Origin: a virus
Length of the DNA stretch: 64,000 bases
Direction: 5' to 3' (one strand)
IMG/VR virus record: IMGVR_UViG_3300047444_000617
Coordinates: 46,249-110,248 of that record
Below the pieces are notes generated by a model, which was not told the DNA's origin, did no database searches, and worked only from the letters and a program-made list of their open reading frames with translations. Numbering within the stretch: the stretch's first letter is position 1; each line of letters begins with the position of its first letter. Position numbers and translations under genes: made by a program. Below, piece after piece: positions 57,120-64,000 of this stretch.

Positions 57120-57187
57120 CAGCGGGCCTCGCGAGATCTTGAAAATGCGGAAGGGTTCCGCCATTCAGGATCTCAAGAAGCCCGCTG
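57120..57187. terminator. Long nested hairpin before the tail completion gene
   Basis: CAGCGGGC/GCCCGCTG base (57120-57127, 57180-57187), GAGATC/GATCTC middle and GCGGAA/TTCCGC tip. On the minus strand it ends one base before the next ATG and includes its GAGG ribosome site, so it may act as terminator or translational brake. Confidence 0.5.
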
Positions 57188-57218
57188 GAATTGATAACAC
57201 AGAAGCGGTATCAGCGTC

Positions 57219-58022
57219 TCACTTGAGGCCGTACCACTGGGATCCCCAGCCGCCGGTGATGAGAGTCGTCGTCATGGTGCTCAGGTCTATTGACGAAGGC
57301 AGCGAGGTCAGCCCGGAAAGCATCGACGCGAGAGTGAGATGCGGCGCGGCCAGACCGGAATTCGCGGTGACGCCACCGCCGCAGGACTTGAACTGCAGGC
57401 TTGTGGTGAAGGTGCCGTTCAGGAGAAGCGCGATGAAGTACTCCCCGGCAGGAGCGGCGTATGCGCTGGTGAAGTTCACGCTCTTCGGCGTTGCGGAACT
57501 CATGAGCGTGGAGGAGATGTCAGCAGTGGCCGCGCGAAGCGTCCCGGTGCTGTCGTAGACGCCCAGGTAGGAGTTCGTGACCGGACCGGTCGTATCGACG
57601 GCCGACAGTCCGAACAGGATGCTGTTGAGGGTGGCCGCGTGCCGCAGCAGCGCGCGGTGCAGGGTGAGTTTGCCCGGCGCGTTGGCGAGGCTCGGTGTGA
57701 CGCTGGTTCCCGCGTTGAGCGGGTTGTAGTTGGCCCACACCAGGTTGTTGTCGTCGGGCATCCAGTTGCCCACGGTATGAAGGTGCCCGGCGTCCGCGTA
57801 CAGGCCGGTGCTTCCGGCGCTGGACACGGGACCTACCGCAGTGGTCGACGTGCCGACGGCCGACTTGGCCAGGTAGGTGGCGGCGTTGGTGGTGGCAGCC
57901 GCCGCGAGGTCTGCAGCCTCCTGGGTTGCGTCGATCTTGCCCGTGTTCAGGGCGGTGAGGTCCGCGTTGATCGTCGGACCCCAGTTCTGGTCTCCGACGT
58001 TGGGGAGCGTGACGCTGGTCAT
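57219..58022 (-). CDS. Tail fibre-like / structural protein
   Basis: 267 residues from ATG 58022. MTSVTLPNVGDQNWGPTINA then Ala/Thr-rich heptads (ADLAAAATTNAATYLAKSAV) is the start typical of phage fibre proteins. GHLHTVGNWM carries the repeated motif. The C-terminal 150 residues are beta-rich. Its place among head-tail genes is unusual for a fibre. Confidence 0.6.
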   Translation of the reverse strand: MTSVTLPNVGDQNWGPTINADLTALNTGKIDATQEAADLAAAATTNAATYLAKSAVGTSTTAVGPVSSAGSTGLYADAGHLHTVGNWMPDDNNLVWANYNPLNAGTSVTPSLANAPGKLTLHRALLRHAATLNSILFGLSAVDTTGPVTNSYLGVYDSTGTLRAATADISSTLMSSATPKSVNFTSAYAAPAGEYFIALLLNGTFTTSLQFKSCGGGVTANSGLAAPHLTLASMLSGLTSLPSSIDLSTMTTTLITGGWGSQWYGLK

Positions 58023-58042
58023 TCCTTGCCTCCGTAGGGTGC

Positions 58043-58564
58043 TTAGTTGTTGGCCTGGGACCAGTGCGCGAACTGCGCGTCGTTGACCAACTCGTCGCCC
58101 TTCATCTGCACGCACTCCATGCCGACGATGAGGTCCCGGTTCTGGATCTGCCCGAGCACGGCAATGGAGGTGACGCGGAACACCGAGTCGTCGTAGATGA
58201 TCCGGTCGGTGAGGTACTTCTCGTGGTCGATGTCCTGGTCGGTGAAGCCCATCCTGCGCAGCGAGTCGAAGCTGGCGGTGATGTGCAGGTTGTCGACGGT
58301 GTACAGGCCCTGCGTGGTGTCGTCGGCCGGACCCTGGTTGTGGATGACGTGCAGAGCGGGCACGCGGAAGGGGCCGGTGAAGATCTTCCCCTGGCCCGTT
58401 CCCTCGTCGTACAGGTCGTCCCCGGCAGGATCGGTGTGGGAGAAGCGGTAGTACTCCACCCTCTCGCCGACCTCGGTCTGCCTCCCGCGCAGGACCCCCA
58501 TGATGTCGGTGGTCTCGTAGTTGGCGTTGAAGCGGCCGTGCGTCTTCCAGTCCAGGCGGCCCAT
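58043..58564 (-). CDS. Head-tail connector / neck protein
   Basis: 173 residues, ATG 58564 overlapping the upstream stop (TGATG). Alpha/beta with FTGPFRVPALHVIHNQGPAD. Located between capsid and tail genes, as with neck proteins; sequence alone gives no family. Confidence 0.6.
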   Translation of the reverse strand: MGRLDWKTHGRFNANYETTDIMGVLRGRQTEVGERVEYYRFSHTDPAGDDLYDEGTGQGKIFTGPFRVPALHVIHNQGPADDTTQGLYTVDNLHITASFDSLRRMGFTDQDIDHEKYLTDRIIYDDSVFRVTSIAVLGQIQNRDLIVGMECVQMKGDELVNDAQFAHWSQANN

Positions 58565-59376
58565 CAGAAGTACCCGTAGAAGTTCTGCGAGGGCAGGCCG
58601 GACTCGTCGTCGTTCTGGTGGCCGGGCCCTATCGGCGGCAGGATCCGCTGGGGCAGCGAGTAGTCGTCGTACTCACGCTCGCGGTACAGCGGCACCAGGC
58701 GGTTGGTGGTGCGTGAGACGCGGCGCAGGTTGGTGACCTCGATGGAGTACAGGCCGACGCCCAGCTTCTCGCAGAGCGTCTTGTATCGGTCGGTCGCGGC
58801 AGCGATCTGCGTCTGGATCTGGTCGAAGCGCTGGCCCCGGTCGACGTGGGTACCGTCGGAGGTCTCGACGTTGATGTCCGTGGACGCGTCGGTGGCCATC
58901 TTCCACAGGCACTCGATCGACGCGAGCATGGACACCAGGGACTCCTCCACATCCGGCAGGGTGGCCAGGCTCACCGGCACCTCGTCGTAGTGGATGAAGC
59001 CGTTGGAGTCCATGTACCGGGTGGAGGCGGTGCGGCCCTGGGTGTGGTGCAGCAGCGCATCGTTGATGTAGGTGTCCAGCTCGTCGTCGGCGAACAGGCC
59101 GTAGGAGGAGCCGGAGACCAGCAGCAGGGAGTCCAGCGGCAGCGGAGTGGTCAGGTCGAGGATGCCGTCCACGGAGTCCACGGTGTAGTCGGCCGGGGTG
59201 TTCAGCGCGGTCTGGGTGGTCCCGGTGATCTGGATGACCTCCAGGCCGGTGACGTTGTTGGCGCTCAGTTCGTACTGGGAGACGTCCCCCACGCCCCGGA
59301 TGGTGTCGCGGAACGGCTGGAGCCGGTCGCCCAGCTCGTTGCGCACGCGCGTACGCAGATCTGCGATGGTGGCCAT
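58564..59376 (-). CDS. Head-tail adaptor protein
   Basis: 270 residues. Begins ATIADLRTRVRNELGDRLQP, typical of gp6/adaptor-like proteins that bind beneath the portal; a long helical centre (EESLVSMLASIECLWKMATD) follows. Position after the capsid module supports this role. Confidence 0.65.
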   Translation of the reverse strand: MATIADLRTRVRNELGDRLQPFRDTIRGVGDVSQYELSANNVTGLEVIQITGTTQTALNTPADYTVDSVDGILDLTTPLPLDSLLLVSGSSYGLFADDELDTYINDALLHHTQGRTASTRYMDSNGFIHYDEVPVSLATLPDVEESLVSMLASIECLWKMATDASTDINVETSDGTHVDRGQRFDQIQTQIAAATDRYKTLCEKLGVGLYSIEVTNLRRVSRTTNRLVPLYREREYDDYSLPQRILPPIGPGHQNDDESGLPSQNFYGYF

Positions 59377-59391
59377 TCCGCGACCTCCCTG

Positions 59392-59811
59392 TCAGGCGTT
59401 GAGCGTCAGCGCGCCAGCGGCGATCTGAAGCGATTCGTTGGTGACGGCCAGCAGCGGGGAGTCGATCGGCCACACGTAGATGACGTCACCGGTGGTCCCG
59501 GAGGCCGAGGTGACCAGCGCGGCGAAGACGGCGGCGTCCGTCATGTCGGAGGTGAAGGGGCCGTAGAACAGCAGCGCGTTGTTGGCCGTGGTCACGGGGC
59601 TTCCCGCCGGGGCCGTCCACACCACCTGCTGGCGCGCGTAGCCGGGCGTGGAGACCTCCGGAAGCGTGGTCATGTCGACGCTGCCGTCTTCCCCGACGGG
59701 GTCGGCGATCAGCAGTGCGAGGTAGGTCGAACGCGGCGCGGTGTAGGCCACGGCGCGGCCGGTGAGGAAGTCCAGGGCGTTACCGGCCCAGGTCGGGGTG
59801 GAACCGGCCAT
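59392..59811 (-). CDS. Structural protein, probable decoration or fibre-base
   Basis: 139 residues; ATG overlaps the upstream stop. Beta-rich, Thr/Ala-rich (TAPRSTYLALLIADPVGEDG), of the type found as small virion proteins with a jelly-roll-like fold near capsid genes. No firm family. Confidence 0.55.
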   Translation of the reverse strand: MAGSTPTWAGNALDFLTGRAVAYTAPRSTYLALLIADPVGEDGSVDMTTLPEVSTPGYARQQVVWTAPAGSPVTTANNALLFYGPFTSDMTDAAVFAALVTSASGTTGDVIYVWPIDSPLLAVTNESLQIAAGALTLNA

Positions 59812-60110
59812 CAGGAGTCAACCTTCTTGAACAGGCGCTGGAAGTCCGACAGGTGCACGGAGAACCGGCGCATTGCGGTGCCGGGCGCGTGCTGGCCGCT
59901 GTCGGTGATCACGTGGGTGTCGTGCTCGTACTCGACGAGGACCGAGTGCTCGGCTGCGTGCCCGACTCCGGCAGTTCCTGCCGGGAAGACGTCGACCACG
60001 GCGACCGGGGAGCCGGACGGGATGTGCCCCAGCCCGGCTCCGTGCCCCTCGGCGTTCTCCAGCACGTACGTCTCGCCCGGGGAGGGGACGAGCGGGGCGG
60101 GAGTAGTCAT
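59811..60110 (-). CDS. Small hypothetical virion protein
   Basis: 99 residues between the capsid and adaptor genes. Beta-rich, His-containing (SVLVEYEHDTHVITDSGQHA). Possibly a head completion or decoration protein; no family recognised. Confidence 0.6.
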   Translation of the reverse strand: MTTPAPLVPSPGETYVLENAEGHGAGLGHIPSGSPVAVVDVFPAGTAGVGHAAEHSVLVEYEHDTHVITDSGQHAPGTAMRRFSVHLSDFQRLFKKVDS

Positions 60111-60131
60111 GGGATAGGTCTCCTTGGACCG

Positions 60132-60512
60132 TCAGTGCCAGATGTAGCCGAGGGTGTCGAGGTGGTCGTAGAGGGCCTTGGGCGCCTTGTAGCGCACGCC
60201 CTCCTCGAAGTCGTAGTGGTTGCCGTGGCCGTAGGTCATGTTCTCCAGCGAGGTGTTCACGCGGAACTCCCGCAGGGGCGTCTCGACCTCGACGGCATCG
60301 GACACCTCGATGGCGGCCGGAGCGGGCGCCGGGCGCAGGTCCTTGGGGATGACCTCGTGCACGGTGTCGTCGCGCTCGGCAGCGGCAGCGGCGTTGATGA
60401 GGGCGATCTCGCTCTCGCGGGCCTTCAGTTCCTCGGCGTGCTCCTTGGCGAGAGCGGCCTTGTTGCGGCCGGTCAGGTCACCGGGACGGGCAACGTTGCG
60501 TGCAGCAGGCAT
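60132..60512 (-). CDS. Small hypothetical protein after the capsid gene
   Basis: 126 residues from ATG 60512 (GGAG nearby; the longer start has no site). Ala/Glu-rich helical N-terminal half (KAALAKEHAEELKARESEIA), then a short folded domain with GHGNHYDFEEGVRYKAPKAL, which resembles the small fold found in head fibre or decoration proteins. Confidence 0.6.
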   Translation of the reverse strand: MPAARNVARPGDLTGRNKAALAKEHAEELKARESEIALINAAAAAERDDTVHEVIPKDLRPAPAPAAIEVSDAVEVETPLREFRVNTSLENMTYGHGNHYDFEEGVRYKAPKALYDHLDTLGYIWH

Positions 60513-60567
60513 TTCATTCTCCGGGTTCGGGACTCGTTTATGGTGTAGCGGTACTACTCTAACGACG

Positions 60568-60606
60568 AAGGGGAGGGGCTCTGGTAATCCCAGAACCACT
60601 CCCCTT
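60568..60606 (-). terminator. Hairpin after the capsid gene
   Basis: AAGGGGAG (60568-60575) pairs with CTCCCCTT (60599-60606), with inner GG/CC and TCTG/CAGA pairing around GTAATCC. The second of two hairpins after the capsid gene; may set the capsid-to-tail mRNA ratio. Confidence 0.6.
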
Positions 60607-60617
60607 CCCGCGCGACT

Positions 60618-60657
60618 ACCAACTCAGCGCAGGGACCGTGGTCCCTACAATCAGTTG
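60618..60657. terminator. Hairpin at the end of the capsid gene
   Basis: ACCAACT/AGTTGGT (60618-60624, 60651-60657) encloses AGGGACC-GT-GGTCCCT (60631-60646). It overlaps the capsid stop codon. Confidence 0.5.
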
Positions 60658-61634
60658 GTCTCCGCGATCAAAACGGCCTGGTCCGTGATCAAGCCGAGGC
60701 CCCAGATCGCATACCAGGCAAGGGCGTGCTCACGCCCAAAGTCGAGAATGCCGCCGTCCCTCAGTTCGACCGGCAGCGAGATCGCGTGGCCGAATGCGTT
60801 GTCGCCCAGGAAGATGCTCTGGTAAACCGTCTTCCCGCCGGAGTTGACGACCTGCTTGACCTGGGTGGTCTCGATGAAAACGACGTCGTTGAGGCGTCCG
60901 ATCTCACCCAAAAGGAAGTTCCCCGGGGCCGCGTACTTGGTCACCTCGATGAATTCGGGATCATCGCGCAGGCGGCGGGACTGGTGCGGGTGGACGAAGG
61001 ACACATAGGTGTCCCCGAGGCGCGGGACGTTCTTGGTCGCGAGTGTTTCCACCGCGTCCTTGACGAGGGCGGCGGTGAAATCGAACGTGCCGTCCAGGGC
61101 GTCGGTTCCGGTGGCGGCGGTGCCGTGGTCGTACGGCGAGATCGCGGTACGCGCGGTGAGGGCGTACTTGTTGTAGCCCCAGATCTTGCTGGACGCCTGC
61201 AGCAGGGTGTCCCTCGCCGACTGGTCCAGGTAGAGAGCCATGTTTCGACCCAAAAGCCGCGAAGCGGACGCCATCACGTCGTCGAACGAGGCGTTCAACA
61301 GCAGTTCGCTGACGGCCACGGCGTAGCCGTGCTCGGCGACGGTGATGCTGAACTGGGAGGCGGAAAGGGCGTTGGTCTGCATCCGAACGCCTTCGACCAA
61401 CTGGCTGGCCGAACCGAGGTTGTTGTACCTCATGAAATTGATCGTGAGGCCGGGCTGGACGCCGAGTTCGGTCTTCTTCACGGCGAATTGTTCGAAGCGA
61501 AGGATCGGCATCGACTGGAACAAGATTTCCTTGCTCCAGATGGTCTGGATGGCAGCACCAAGGGTGCTGTTGGCGCCCGAGTAGTTCGTCGGAGAAGCCG
61601 ACAGGTTCGGGGTACCAGTGATCGCGCTTGGCAT
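60651..61634 (-). CDS. Major capsid protein, N4-gp56 family
   Basis: 327 residues. IWSKEILFQSMPILRFEQFA, GLTINFMRYNNLGSASQLVE, GYAVAVSELLLNASFDDVMA and TYVSFVHPHQSRRLRDDPEF match the N4-gp56 type of HK97-fold capsid proteins. No cleavable N-terminal extension is obvious. Flanked by scaffold upstream and hairpins downstream. Confidence 0.92.
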   Translation of the reverse strand: MPSAITGTPNLSASPTNYSGANSTLGAAIQTIWSKEILFQSMPILRFEQFAVKKTELGVQPGLTINFMRYNNLGSASQLVEGVRMQTNALSASQFSITVAEHGYAVAVSELLLNASFDDVMASASRLLGRNMALYLDQSARDTLLQASSKIWGYNKYALTARTAISPYDHGTAATGTDALDGTFDFTAALVKDAVETLATKNVPRLGDTYVSFVHPHQSRRLRDDPEFIEVTKYAAPGNFLLGEIGRLNDVVFIETTQVKQVVNSGGKTVYQSIFLGDNAFGHAISLPVELRDGGILDFGREHALAWYAIWGLGLITDQAVLIAETN

Positions 61635-61669
61635 ACTTGGATTTCCTTAGTTACGGGTACTCGACCGGA

Positions 61670-62533
61670 TTACGAGTACAGTCCACGCTGGTTCTGGGCT
61701 GCCTGTCCGACGCCCAACTGGCCCCGAATCTTGGCGTACTCCGACATCGGCATCGCCGAAAGGTCGGCAAGGGAGTACGACTTGTGCCCCGGATCGGTGT
61801 CCATCGGTCCCGTGGTGGAATAGCCCGTGGGGCTCACACCGCGCATTGAGGCCCGCTGCTGAATAGCGGCCTGCTGGACCGATTCCAGGATAGCCTGGGT
61901 CTTTTCCTTTACGGTATTGATGCTCGATTCGACCTCGGCCTGGGTGTTGCCGGTGACGAAATCGAGAAGTTCCGGAGCGATGTTTTCCTGCTCCTCGCCG
62001 ACGCGGCGCTGGATGTAGGACTGCAGGGCGTTGAACTCCTGCTCCTTGGCGAAGAGCGCCCGCTCCTGTGCACGCTCCTGCTCGAACTGGGTGAACCTCG
62101 CAGTCCACTCCTGCTCCTTCTGGGCCAGGAGGTCCTTGGCGGACATGTCAGCCTCGGCCAGGGCCTTGGCCTGCGCGGCGGCTTCCTGACGGCGCTGCTC
62201 CTCCTCGGCCTGGGCGGCCTCGCGGGCGGCGCGCTGCTGCTCGATCTCGTCGAGGAACTTCTTGTTCTGGGTCTCGACGGACTCCAGCCGCTTGTACAAC
62301 TTGTCCTTCTCCTCCTGCCGCGCCCGCTGGATGTCCTCGGCGGTGAACCGGGGCTCTGCGGGGGCCGGAGGGGTGGTCGGCTCGACGACAGCGGCCGGGA
62401 TGGTGATGACGGGGTCGCCACCCTCACCAGGCTGCGGAGCGCCACCGGCGATGTTGTAGATCGGGAAGCCGTTCTTGCGGTGGCCCAGCACGGTCATGGC
62501 GGGCAGCGAGATGCCCTGGGTATGAAGCGACAT
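61670..62533 (-). CDS. Capsid scaffolding protein
   Basis: 287 residues from ATG 62533. MSLHTQGISLPAM at the start carries the repeated motif. Residues ~70-190 are Gln/Glu/Ala-rich coiled coil (AAREAAQAEEEQRRQEAAAQ). The C-terminus (SLADLSAMPMSEYAKIRGQL) is the capsid-binding end typical of scaffolds. Between portal and capsid, as expected. Confidence 0.87.
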   Translation of the reverse strand: MSLHTQGISLPAMTVLGHRKNGFPIYNIAGGAPQPGEGGDPVITIPAAVVEPTTPPAPAEPRFTAEDIQRARQEEKDKLYKRLESVETQNKKFLDEIEQQRAAREAAQAEEEQRRQEAAAQAKALAEADMSAKDLLAQKEQEWTARFTQFEQERAQERALFAKEQEFNALQSYIQRRVGEEQENIAPELLDFVTGNTQAEVESSINTVKEKTQAILESVQQAAIQQRASMRGVSPTGYSTTGPMDTDPGHKSYSLADLSAMPMSEYAKIRGQLGVGQAAQNQRGLYS

Positions 62534-62546
62534 GCGCTCTCGACTC

Positions 62547-64000
62547 CTAGTCGGTGTTGGTGTCCGGGTCTCGGCGTAGTCCGGCCCGAGGGCCATACGC
62601 CTGTGTCACGATTTCGTTAGTCATCTTCTGAATCTCAGGCGCTGTGATGTTGCCGAGGTCGACACCACCGGGAAGCGTCACCGGATTCGGACCCGCAGGA
62701 GGATTGACGGGGTTCCCATCTGCATCCGTCTGCGGTGCAGGCGCCTCCGCCCCTTCAGGCGGCATTCCCGTCAGTTGCAGGATAGTAGAATCTATCTGCG
62801 CCTTTAGCATTCGCAGTGCGCCCTGCTGCTTGGCGTCCTCGATCTGCTCTTCGAAGATCTCCCTGACCTTCTCGTCGGGGAACTCCTCGCCGAGATCGTG
62901 GAGTGCTCCGCGCATGGACTCCAAGCCCATCGACATCTTTGCCTGGATTTCGTTCAACTTGATGAGCGTGTCGACGGGGAGAGGCGCGGGCCATTCGCAC
63001 TCGGTGAAGTAGGCCATGGGGTCGAGGACGTCGACCATAGGCGGCTGGTCGTCCTTCATGATGCCCTCGGTGGCGGGGTCATACAGCCGGGTCTCCGGCT
63101 CGAAGGTGAACAGCGTCTTGAGGATGAGTTCGTTTATGCCCTGCAGGCCTACCGAGTACTGCATCTTCTTCTGGTCGTACCGGGACATCATCGGCCTGTA
63201 CATGATGGCCAAAGCCACGCCCGACGTATTGCTCGCGGGCTGCATCTGGCCGAGCGCGGTTTCGGGAACGCCGGTGATCTCGTGCATGGCACGCTTGATC
63301 ATTTCGAGGTACTGAAGGGGTCCGGCGAGGTCTACGCCGTTCTCCAGGTTGAATACCTGGGCGTCCTTGGGCAGTCCGCCCCACACCTTGCGAGGACCCT
63401 TCTCAAGGTTGCTCGCTTTCGCGCCCGTGATGATGGTCACGGGGGCCGCGTGGTAATTGATGATGTCGCTGATGTCGGTGGCCTTCTCGTTGTACTCACG
63501 ATTCAGGCTGACGATGTCGGCGATGTCGGACAGACCCCACGGGGAGCCACTGACCTGGCTGTTTGCGATGTGCTTGACGGGGATTACGCCCAGCGGATTC
63601 GGCCGGGAGTCGATCAACTCGTCATTCAGATACTCCTCGATCGTGGAATCCGTGAGGACCTCGACGTACGTGTAGACACTTCTGGTCCCGTCTTCGCCGG
63701 TGGCCCAGAAGCGGTACTTGAGTTTGAACCTGATGAGCCTGTCGCGGTCGTGCGGGTGCCACTCCGGAAAGCAGAAGGCACTGTTGAGCGGAAGAATGCG
63801 AACGCGGCCGGGCTGCTGCTGTCCCAGATCATCTACGAATGCCGGTGCGTATGCGACCTTCACAAAGCAGTCGCCGGAGACGCCGCCTTGCTGGCCCATC
63901 TCCCAGAGCAACTGCTCCTTGCGGTTGTCCACCTCCCAGGCACGCTTCAAAAGCGCCGGGATGATGTGCTCGTACTGCTTCACGCTCTTGAAGTGGACGC
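62547..64000 (-). CDS. Portal protein, 5' end beyond the window
   Basis: About 484 codons visible; the frame continues past the right edge, so the GTG at 63983 is probably internal. LLKRAWEVDNRKEQLLWEMG, SGDCFVKVAY, NREYNEKATDISDIINYHAA and VPETALGQMQPASNTSGVAL are typical portal features; the C-terminus is Pro/Ala-rich. It forms the dodecameric DNA gate. Followed by scaffold and capsid. Confidence 0.88.
   Translation of the reverse strand, partial: VHFKSVKQYEHIIPALLKRAWEVDNRKEQLLWEMGQQGGVSGDCFVKVAYAPAFVDDLGQQQPGRVRILPLNSAFCFPEWHPHDRDRLIRFKLKYRFWATGEDGTRSVYTYVEVLTDSTIEEYLNDELIDSRPNPLGVIPVKHIANSQVSGSPWGLSDIADIVSLNREYNEKATDISDIINYHAAPVTIITGAKASNLEKGPRKVWGGLPKDAQVFNLENGVDLAGPLQYLEMIKRAMHEITGVPETALGQMQPASNTSGVALAIMYRPMMSRYDQKKMQYSVGLQGINELILKTLFTFEPETRLYDPATEGIMKDDQPPMVDVLDPMAYFTECEWPAPLPVDTLIKLNEIQAKMSMGLESMRGALHDLGEEFPDEKVREIFEEQIEDAKQQGALRMLKAQIDSTILQLTGMPPEGAEAPAPQTDADGNPVNPPAGPNPVTLPGGVDLGNITAPEIQKMTNEIVTQAYGPRAGLRRDPDTNTD

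Larger units (their letters stand above)
3677..62527 (-). repeat. Dispersed CTTCATAC motif, 30 copies of core CTTCATA on one strand
   Basis: GTATGAAG on + (27 copies; TATGAAG start): 6004, 8482, 9570, 10898, 14623, 16587, 19637, 20084, 21271, 22775, 26223, 27248, 28056, 29311, 31389, 32047, 33898, 34631, 35226, 36495, 36889, 47542, 50269, 50451, 54260, 57776, 62521. Three related ATATGAAG copies: 3677, 5257, 38388. All read CTT-CAT-A in a coding frame; the third codon is ACC (20), ACG (4), ACT (3), ATC (2) or ATG (1). I found no copy on the other strand. Confidence 0.92.

Noticed and set aside
1-64000. CRISPR arrays, insertion sequences, integrase or attachment sites
   Set aside because: No regularly spaced repeats, transposase or recombinase motifs seen; the dispersed octamer is irregularly spaced and inside genes.

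Overview
The window reads as about half of the genome of a large, GC-rich, contractile-tailed (myovirus-type) phage of an actinobacterium, most likely Streptomyces. The evidence is a tail sheath and tube, a T4/P2-like baseplate (gp25-, gpJ-, gpV- and gpD-like proteins), a tape measure with peptidoglycan-cutting domains, a WhiB-like regulator, a SpoVS homologue, ThyX and a cobalamin-type ribonucleotide reductase. All genes I accept are on the minus strand, packed with ATGA/GTGA/TGATG/TAATG overlaps. I see no integrase, attachment site, tRNA or CRISPR array here, which fits a lytic lifestyle. Host and phage group are inferences.

Transcription runs from right to left. 64-38 kb: portal (cut by the right edge), scaffold, N4-gp56-type major capsid protein with hairpins behind it, head-tail connectors, sheath, tube, tail assembly chaperone with a probable +1 frameshift, tape measure, baseplate hub, spike and wedges, fibre-like proteins, a tail protein ending in an NlpC/P60 domain, then a holin-like and a second membrane protein. 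37.8-19 kb: replication and recombination: AT-hook protein, HTH initiator-like protein with a candidate origin inside its gene, helicase loader, DnaB, DnaG-type primase, HNH protein, SNF2 helicase, MerR-like protein, gp32-like ssDNA-binding protein, family A DNA polymerase, class II ribonucleotide reductase, RecA, a resolvase-like nuclease, WhiB-like protein and a Cas4-like exonuclease. 18-13 kb: RNA ligase, ThyX, dNMP kinase, Hjc-like nuclease, SpoVS. 13-0.4 kb: small unknowns, GH25 endolysin, a nucleotidyltransferase-fold protein, a TGT/DpdA-like TIM-barrel protein, a secreted protein, a DUF2786 protein, and several small genes sharing one leader sequence.

The most striking signal is a short sequence, CTTCATAC on the coding strand (GTATGAAG on +). 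It occurs 27 times (30 copies of the CTTCATA core), always on the same strand and always in the same reading phase (CTT-CAT-ACN, Leu-His-Thr), using two codons that look rare in this genome. Four copies lie in gaps between larger genes. Each of those gaps turns out to hold a micro-ORF (10-28 residues) that starts and stops in overlap or near-contact with its neighbours and reads the motif in the same phase. I know of no described element like this. It is dense in the replication/metabolism half and sparse in the structural half.

Other candidate regulatory features are a CGGTAA element at several promoters, a 20-bp start-associated leader repeat at the left end, a hairpin that would hide the spoVS ribosome-binding site, and a 17-bp inverted repeat around a 43-residue gene.
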